NCBI GenBank assembly: GCA_947471105.1
Contig: CANIYB010000084.1
Location: 1-8,798, forward strand
Source: Cytophagaceae bacterium
GTDB taxonomy: Bacteria; Bacteroidota; Bacteroidia; Cytophagales; Spirosomataceae
Reading direction: 5' to 3'
DNA length: 8,798 nucleotides
A program made the translations under genes and the position numbers. Of the stretch, positions 1 to 5,700 are shown piece after piece. Positions within the stretch are counted from its first letter, which is position 1; every line of letters starts with the position of its first letter. The notes below the pieces were generated by a model. The model saw only the letters and a program-made list of their open reading frames with translations, did not search any database and was not told where the DNA came from.

Positions 1-447
1 AGGGATCTTAGCTCATGTCTTTGGGCAGAAGATAGTTCAGAGGCATCTCCCCAAAGCGGTGGAAACAACGACCCACCGCTATTCCCTGAAAAAAGGGTCG
101 CTGACTCAACCTTCGCCGCGACTGCCGCCGCTTAGCTCAGAGATCTACCCGCCGGAAACAGCGGGGAACCTGCAATCAGAACCGTCTTCACCGCCGACGT
201 TCCCTCCGAGAAACCCGTGGTCTCGCTGCTGGGCGTCGCCCGCCATCCCCGAACCCGTCGCCATTCTCGAGCCACTTCGTGCACCGGTTCCGAGCATTGT
301 GAGCGCCACATTGGCCCGTCCCTAAAATCTTTTTGGGCCCGGGCACGCACGAAGAATTCGATTGGCGAGCATCTGTATCGGTTCAGTCGTCGAGTTTATT
401 GAACTTGGGACGAAAAAATCCGAGTGCTCCTTTGCACGGGCGAAAAG
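1..447. other. No supportable gene; sequence beyond the truncated GNAT frame
   Basis: Several short frames are open here on both strands (for example plus 59-325 and minus 132-350), overlap one another, and show no family signature, plausible ribosome-binding site or conserved neighbour spacing. The minus frame ending at 13-15 reads HRFGEMPLNYLLPKDMS before its stop, which could be the end of some unrecognised gene, but a stop codon lies only about 42 codons upstream of that end and no start is convincing. Apart from the hairpin at 55-80, I see nothing definite. Given that the cassette to the right is broken off, this may be the far side of a deletion or an old mobile-element junction. Confidence 0.4.
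55..80. repeat. Perfect 8-bp inverted repeat (hairpin)
   Basis: AGCGGTGG at 55-62 is the exact reverse complement of CCACCGCT at 73-80, with a 10-base loop. Neither side carries a T-run, so it is not a typical intrinsic terminator on either strand. A small CCCT/AGGG stem follows at 84-95. Possible roles are a repeat-element fold or chance. Confidence 0.35.
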
Positions 448-648
448 CTAGGGGCCGGGCGTCGGCCAACACCCAGCCCCAGCTTCGCCAACCGACACCG
501 CCAGTAGTTGCCCACGCTCGGCGTGTTCATCAAACGCGCCATCGGGAAAGAAGCCCAAGGTATTGCTATGCTTTCGCCCGAGTTGTTTTACGGCGGGAAG
601 CAGCGAGTTGGAGAGACCGATGGCGGAGATTTGGAGGGAGTCCGTCAT
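448..648 (-). pseudogene. Truncated GNAT acetyltransferase-like gene (N-terminal part only)
   Basis: The 66-codon frame begins at ATG 646-648, overlapping the HNH stop codon as ATGA, the same coupling as between the EVE and HNH genes. The start (LLPAVKQLGRKHSNTLGFFP followed by DGAFDEHAERGQLLAVSVGE) matches what I recall of the first 50-odd residues of a GNAT-type N-acetyltransferase family, where TLGF-P-GAF-E-A-RGQLL-AV is typical and is followed by a G-YLLY strand and the acetyl-CoA loop. Here similarity ends at about residue 55 and the frame stops at TAG after CWPTPGP. I read the other two minus frames beyond this point and found neither the continuing strand nor the acetyl-CoA-binding R/Q-x-x-G-x-G/A loop. 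The complete protein would be about 140-170 residues, so this is a remnant cut by deletion or rearrangement near position 470. The family call is moderate. Confidence 0.55.
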
Positions 649-1556
649 TTGCTTGCTGGAACGACCGCACCCCGAGTGCTTTTTCTGATTTCCTCAAGGG
701 TGACCGAACCACCGCCGCGTTTGGCGTGGAGGATGCGGTGACAGTTGGGGCAGAGCGGCGTCAGGTGTTTGACGGCGACGTCGAAAATGAAGGCTTTACC
801 GTCGGGCGGGTAGGTGCTGATGCCGAGGCCGTGGTGGATTTCGACGATGGGGCTGGTGAGTTCGAGTTTGAGCGGAGGGGACCAGTCGCAAGCGGCACAG
901 TGGAGGCGACCGTCGGCTGATCGTGCGGCAAAATGGCCGCGCGCAAGGTCACGGAGCCGTTGGGAGCGTTCGCGAATTTGGGTGATGATTTCGACCTTGG
1001 CTCCCTCCGCGAAGCTGCCGGCGGCGGTGATTTCCTCGGGCGTGAAGATTTCCGGGAGTGGTGCAAGCGATGGCGGGGAACCGCGCCGCAGAACACACGC
1101 TCACTCGTCATCGTATTCGGCAACGTGCCACGGTTCCGGATCGAGGCAACGTTGCTCTACCCTTGAGCGTGATTCGTCGTCCGAGTCTTCGCGACGCGAT
1201 CCGATGAGGAGAATAACCCTTACCGGCAGGTTCCTATTTTTGGCGAACTGAAGCGCCTGATCCATCTGTCCCCCACGTTTGCACTGGCTGGGCTTCCAGC
1301 GGTGCTTGGCCGCCGCGATCTCGCGGTAGTTTTGGCGCTGAAAATGACCGTTCTCGTCTGCCTCCGTTTCCGCATGCCAGAGGCAGATGACCACGAGCCG
1401 CCGCACGGTGTCGAAAAACGCCCAGTTGTAGCAGAATTTTGGATTTGAGGCCGAGTGTTCGCCCTCGAAATTAGCCCACGGTCCGACGTCGATCCCGACC
1501 TCGCGGACGAGGTCGTAAACGCGGAGTCGCTGGGTTGGGAATGGCAGCGGGCTCAT
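645..1556 (-). pseudogene. HNH endonuclease gene interrupted by an in-frame TGA
   Basis: The gene starts at ATG 1554-1556, overlapping the EVE stop as ATGA, and reads 151 codons to a TGA at 1101-1103. Reading on in the same frame gives another 151 codons to a TGA at 645-647. The first part is the conserved N-terminal domain of a known HNH endonuclease family: LRVYDLVREVGIDVGPWANF at 11-30, NPKFCYNWAF at 38-47, MDQALQFAKNRNLPVRVILL at 98-117, CLDPEPWHVAEYDDE at 137-151. The family normally continues with a TG-C-L-RG segment; here the stop is followed directly by ACVLRRG. The second part has the full HNH zinc motif: C220/C223 (CAAC), H241/H242, and LCPNCHRILH with C269, N271, C272, H273 and H277 (numbering counts the stop as 152). 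No in-frame ATG, GTG or TTG precedes the HNH motif, so the nuclease half could not easily be started alone. Most likely a nonsense-inactivated gene; readthrough or sequence error are alternatives. The first part could be annotated alone as 1101-1556. Confidence 0.85.
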
Positions 1557-1957
1557 CGCGGGTTTAGGGATAGGATCACGTTCCAATCCTCCGTCGCGAC
1601 CGGCATCACGGCGAGGCGGGGTTGGCGCAGCAGGCCAAGGCCGGCGAGGCGGGGCTCGGCGCGGAGGACGGAAAGCGAGATCGGCGCAAGGCTGCGCACG
1701 GGGGCGAAATCGCACGTGAGCCAACGGGGATCGGCGCTGGTGGGGTCGGGGTAAGCTTCGCGGGCGACTTCGAGCAGGCCGACGATGGCTTGGCCTTGCT
1801 GGCTTTGGTAGAAGAGCACGGAGTCGCCGAGACGCATGGCGGCAAGGTTTTGGCGAGCCTCCGCGCTGCGCACGCCACGCAGGGTGAAAATACCGGCTCG
1901 GACGATGTCGAGCCAGGCGGTGCGGAAAGGGGCGAATTTTATCAGCCAGTGGCGCAC
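1553..1957 (-). CDS. EVE domain-containing protein
   Basis: This is a small protein made almost entirely of one EVE domain (a PUA-like fold). With the GTG at 1955-1957 it has 134 residues: HWLIKFAP at 3-10, LRGVRSAEARQNLAAM at 26-41, GDSVLFYQS at 44-52, IVGLLEVAREAYPDPT at 58-73, DPRWLTCDFAPV at 76-87 and LLRQPRLAVMPV at 109-120. These are the family's conserved blocks in the right order and at the usual length of about 135-150. EVE domains bind modified bases, notably modified cytosines in DNA, and some modification-dependent restriction enzymes join an EVE domain to an HNH or other nuclease. Here the stop codon overlaps the HNH gene start as ATGA, so the two are likely partners. The start is uncertain: in-frame ATG (2032) and TTG (2047) would add 25 or 30 unconserved residues, but both touch the hairpin and lack a Shine-Dalgarno. 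I chose the GTG by family fit. Confidence 0.88.
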   Translation of the reverse strand: MRHWLIKFAPFRTAWLDIVRAGIFTLRGVRSAEARQNLAAMRLGDSVLFYQSQQGQAIVGLLEVAREAYPDPTSADPRWLTCDFAPVRSLAPISLSVLRAEPRLAGLGLLRQPRLAVMPVATEDWNVILSLNPR

Positions 1958-2034
1958 GAAAAATGGTTTTGCCTCATGCCGAGGAAGAAAGGAGGCTGCA
2001 TTTGTTGCCTCCACCCCTTGTGGACGGTGCATTA

Positions 2035-2066
2035 GGGCGCGGTTCAAAGCCGCGCCTCGTTTTTTT
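2035..2066 (+). terminator. Rho-independent terminator facing right (plus strand)
   Basis: On the plus strand a perfect 7-base-pair stem (GGCGCGG at 2036-2042 with CCGCGCC at 2050-2056, 7-base loop TTCAAAG) is followed by a run of seven T at 2060-2066. A G-U pair can extend the stem by one. It would stop transcription moving rightwards, towards the 3' end of the minus-strand 183-residue gene. No plus-strand gene is recognised upstream of it. In the minus direction the same hairpin lacks a T-run, so it would not terminate the right-hand operon. Confidence 0.7.
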
Positions 2067-2154
2067 GATTGAGATTCCGGCCAGGCGGGCCGTTAGTGCT
2101 CTTAACTCATTTACCATGTGTGAAAGGAGCTAGGCCTTCGCTACGGCGGGGGCT

Positions 2155-2706
2155 TCATTGTTTACGGCGCTCGTAGCGACTCAGGAGGTCCACTCGTTTG
2201 CCCGGATAATCCACGTAGAAGGACGTGATGAGCTGGTAGATGTCGCCGCGCTCCTTCGCCTGACGCTCGAGAATGACGACGTAGTCGCACGATTGCAGCC
2301 AGACGTAGGTGCGAAGGGCCGGGCCAAACTTGGTTTCGGCCTCAAATTCCCAAACGAGCACCTGCGGATCACCGGGGTGCTCTATGATGGGGCGAGCCCA
2401 TGGGACGCGCCCCGCTCGGTCTAACTCGGGCAGTCTTTCCTTGGTCTTCTTGCGCAGGCGGGCGTCCCAAACCCATTCGTCACGGGTAACGAGGTGCCAA
2501 AATCCTTCTTCTTTGCCGTCGCCGTCGGATAGGACGCGGCGGTCGTGCCAAACCGGTCGCCCCTGAAACCAAGGGAAAGTCGCTTTGAAGTCGCGTGAGA
2601 ATACTGCGTAAAGCGCCGTTACGAAAGCGGACCAATCACCAGTGAACGGGATGTGCGGCGGGAGCCAAGCCGGTGGCGGGGGCGGTGTAACAGTAGCGGC
2701 GCTCAC
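2155..2706 (-). CDS. Putative phage P1-related / BECR-type RNase-like protein
   Basis: The 183-residue frame begins at GTG (2704-2706), which overlaps the methylase TGA as GTGA and has GGAGG 10 bases upstream, so it is probably translated in coupling with the methylase. A Pro-rich start (TPPPPPAWLPPHIP) precedes a compact domain: PVWHDRRVL near 51-59, EEGFWHLVTRDEW near 66-78, a basic stretch DARLRKKTKERL, RVPWARPIIEH at 100-110, LVWEFEAET, then DYVVILERQ at 141-149 and LITSFYVDYPGKRVDLLSRY at 159-178. The order 'FWHLVTR - basic residues - PW-RPIIE - VW - DYVVIL-ER - L-T-FYV' matches what I remember of the 'phage P1-related' family, assigned to the BECR (barnase/EndoU/colicin/RelE) RNase fold, in which His71 and the Arg/Lys residues would be candidate active-site positions. 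This assignment is from memory and moderate to low. The gene could be a toxin-like effector or an accessory component of the methylase system. It is the last gene of the operon. Confidence 0.85.
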   Translation of the reverse strand: MSAATVTPPPPPAWLPPHIPFTGDWSAFVTALYAVFSRDFKATFPWFQGRPVWHDRRVLSDGDGKEEGFWHLVTRDEWVWDARLRKKTKERLPELDRAGRVPWARPIIEHPGDPQVLVWEFEAETKFGPALRTYVWLQSCDYVVILERQAKERGDIYQLITSFYVDYPGKRVDLLSRYERRKQ

Positions 2707-5700
2707 AGTAGGTTTTCCTCCACGGTTTGCAGGATGAACTTGGTGGCTCCTGGCAGGGTATTGTGGGCAAGCCGTAGAGCTAGATTGCTCTCAAGGTGAT
2801 CGATCAGGGCGCGCTTGGCCGGGCTCTCGGTTTCGGTGCGAGGACGGCGGGCGTAGCCGACCGCGCCAAGAAGCAGGTCGGTAACCTGGAGCAGGCGAAT
2901 TTCCCCGCTGTGGACGTGCTGAAGTTCAAGTTTGCCCGGCTCGGCCAAGGCGGGGTTGTTAAGGGCTAGCCAGCTCTTGAGCTGGTGGAGTTTTTCGCGA
3001 CCGCGCGTGTCCTTGATGTCGAGGAAAGCGTGGTAGCGCTGTTCGGTGGTCTGGAAGCCGCGCAGCAGCTCGTAGTAAAGTGTGTAGTAGATGTCGTCGC
3101 GCTTGGTGTCGGCTACCCGCGAGAAGACTTGCTGTTTATTGGGGAGCACGAGGGCGTGAAACTCGACGGCCGGGGTTGCCAGGAACCAATCGAGCAGATC
3201 GCGATAGAGCGGGAGGCCGGCGGGGCTGACCTTGGTCCACTTGACCTCGAAATGCTTGGGTAAGCCGTGGCGCTCGATGATCGCGGTGAGCTGGTGGTTG
3301 AACTCGGCGGCCCTCTCTTTGGGGCAAGAGACAAGGCCTAGGAGCATGTGCGACTCCCGGTCGTGGGGGAGGTGGCGGCTCTCGTCGCAGTAGAGGTGAA
3401 CGACGCGGGGCGGCGCGAGTTGCTCGACCGTCTGGCCGAGTTTAGCGGCGAGGTTTCGACGTTGAGCTTGAGCAAGCGGGGGGTATCGCCGGGCATACCA
3501 GTCCTCAATCTCGTGTATGTCTGACTCGTTCAGGCCGTAGGCCGCGTAAACGAGGCGGTCGATTTCGATCTGTTCGTTGCTGGCGTAGTCGTAGCGAGGA
3601 GTTGTCCCTTGTTGCTCGATAATAGAGCTTACCAAGTCCGCGATGCGAGGAACTCGAAGTGGAACAGGGAATTCTTTCAAAGCGTCCACATCCATAGATA
3701 CCGTCTGTTGAAGAAATCCCTTGAGATGGTGTTTCCCTGCTTTTGAAGCCAAGACGCCTAATACCTCATCTGTATTGCCAGAGATAAAGATGCCGCTGCT
3801 TTCCTTATCGTAACATGTGCCTGAATTCCGGCGGAATGTTGGCGCATAAACACCACGCGAAGAGAATGTAATGCCGACTGCGAAATATGAATCAGCATTC
3901 TGAAAACGGGACGCAATCGAGTCGTTGCCGCCGGCGTCACCACGTAGTCTATTACGCTCACGTGTGGTTAACGTTTTCATTCGATCTACCGCCCACTCGC
4001 TCCAATCGATGAAGTAATTTGTGGGCACCCAATAGTTTGGCATCCAGCCATCACCTGAGTCGGATTCGCCGCCTTTGTCATACGGAACGATGTAGCGTCC
4101 GCCGAAGTAGCGGCGCGACCGTGAATTGTCTTTCGAGATACCCTGATGCACCACTTCGCGGCGCAATTTCTCGTCGGAACGAATTCGTTCCAAATCGGCC
4201 TCGGTGAGCAAAAACTGCCTATAGCCCTCGATTGACCGATAAGAACCACGCGCCTCGGGATTCTGAAACAAATAGGCGTCGTTATCTCCGGTCGCTAATC
4301 CCTGATTCACTTCGGCTATATCACCGAGTTTCACGAGTCGCACCGCGTTGCCATTGAGCGTGACGGTGCGCACCGGCACGCGTTCACCGTCAATCACTTC
4401 GCGGGTCACCGGTGCAGTGGTGTCGTTCATTAGAGCGAAGAGCTTGGGTGAAGCGACGAAGAACGGGATGTTGCTGTTGGTCGCGATGAGGCTCTGTCGG
4501 TAGTGGTAGATAGCGTAGGTCTGATTGGAGACGTTTTGCCGGCGGCTGATGGGGCCGGTGCCTTCGGTTTGATACAGCAGATGTAGGAAATACTCGAAGC
4601 GATCATGGATGGAGACGTTGGTGAGGTCGGCCATCTGGCAGGTGTGGTCGGCCGGTGCTGGGCCGCGCTGGGTGACGATGACGGCGCAGTTAACCGTAGC
4701 CTTAAACGTATCTCCGGAGACACGGATCATTTTGTGAACGCGGTGCCTGAGCATCTGCTCGCGCAGGGGGCGGTGCGTCGTGATGGTCATGAAGGTGTCG
4801 CTGACTATGTAGGCGAGCACACCACCCTCGGCGAGCGGGCTGGGCCGGGCAGGGTCGCCGAGGAAACGAGCGATGAAGGCACCGTAGGGATCTTTGGAGC
4901 CGAGGCCAAGTTGCTCCTGCAGGTCGTCGCTTATCTTGGTGCCGCCGTAGGGCGGGTTGCCGATGATGATGTGGAAGGGTGCGGGATGACGGTCGGCACC
5001 TTCGCCGACCAGCTCGGGGAAAAAGGTTTCGACGTTAAAGAACGGGGCGGCGACAGTGGCGTGTTTGAACCATTCCGCGAGCCAGGCGGCGTCCTGCTCG
5101 CGGCGTTGCTGGGCGTCGCGGGGATTGATGCCCTTGGTCTGCTGGGCGAAGCCAGGGAAAAGGGTGGCGAGCTGTTCGCCGACTTGACGGGCGAGTTCGT
5201 CGCGGCGTGCGCGGGAGGTGTTGGGTTGGTAATACTCCTCGCGGATGGTGCGGAGGGCGCGAAGGGTGGGCGCGGCGAGAAGGTCGTGACCGGTGTCGAG
5301 CAGGGTGTTGGCGCAGACGAGATTGGTCTCGAGGTTTGGCAGGGATTGCAGCCCGTAGTTGTGGGCGCGATCGGCGAGGTGGACGTCCTGCTCGATGACG
5401 AGGGTGAGGAAGAACCGGAGTTTGGCGATGAGCGCAGCGAGGGGCTGGATGTCCACGCCGTAGAGATTTTTTTGGATGACGCCGAGTTTGCGCAGGTAGT
5501 CGTAGCTCTTGCCCTCCATGCCGCGGCGGGCGTCGTCGCGCATGGGGGCGGGCAGGCGGTCGAGGAGGCGTTGTTTCCAGCGCGCATTATCGGGGTCTAC
5601 GCGTCCGAGGAGGGTGACCATGCGATGGAGCATGCCCATGGGGAAGGCACCGGAGCCGCTGGCGGGATCGAGCACGCGCAGGGCTTCGAGGATATCGACG

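Noticed and set aside
1101..1103. Selenocysteine or genome-wide UGA recoding at the HNH internal stop
   Set aside because: TGA ends the helicase-like, methylase, EVE, HNH and 183-residue genes here, the family is not known as a selenoprotein, and I see no evident SECIS-like stem directly after the codon.
761..1123. Minus-strand frame of 120 codons over the HNH half
   Set aside because: It is out of frame with the intact CxxC...HH...CPNCH motif, and its Pro/Ser-rich translation resembles no family. The HNH reading in the adjacent frame explains the DNA.
1622..2035. Plus-strand frame of 137 codons ending just before the terminator at 2035-2066
   Set aside because: It is antisense to the EVE gene, whose conserved blocks are unmistakable; its protein is a low-complexity Gly/Ala-rich shadow. 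The stop next to the terminator seems a coincidence.
2071..2095. Second hairpin (CCGGCC...GGCCG) in the spacer between the EVE gene and the 183-residue gene
   Set aside because: The stem is short and has no T-run on the minus strand, so I cannot support it as the terminator of the right-hand operon.
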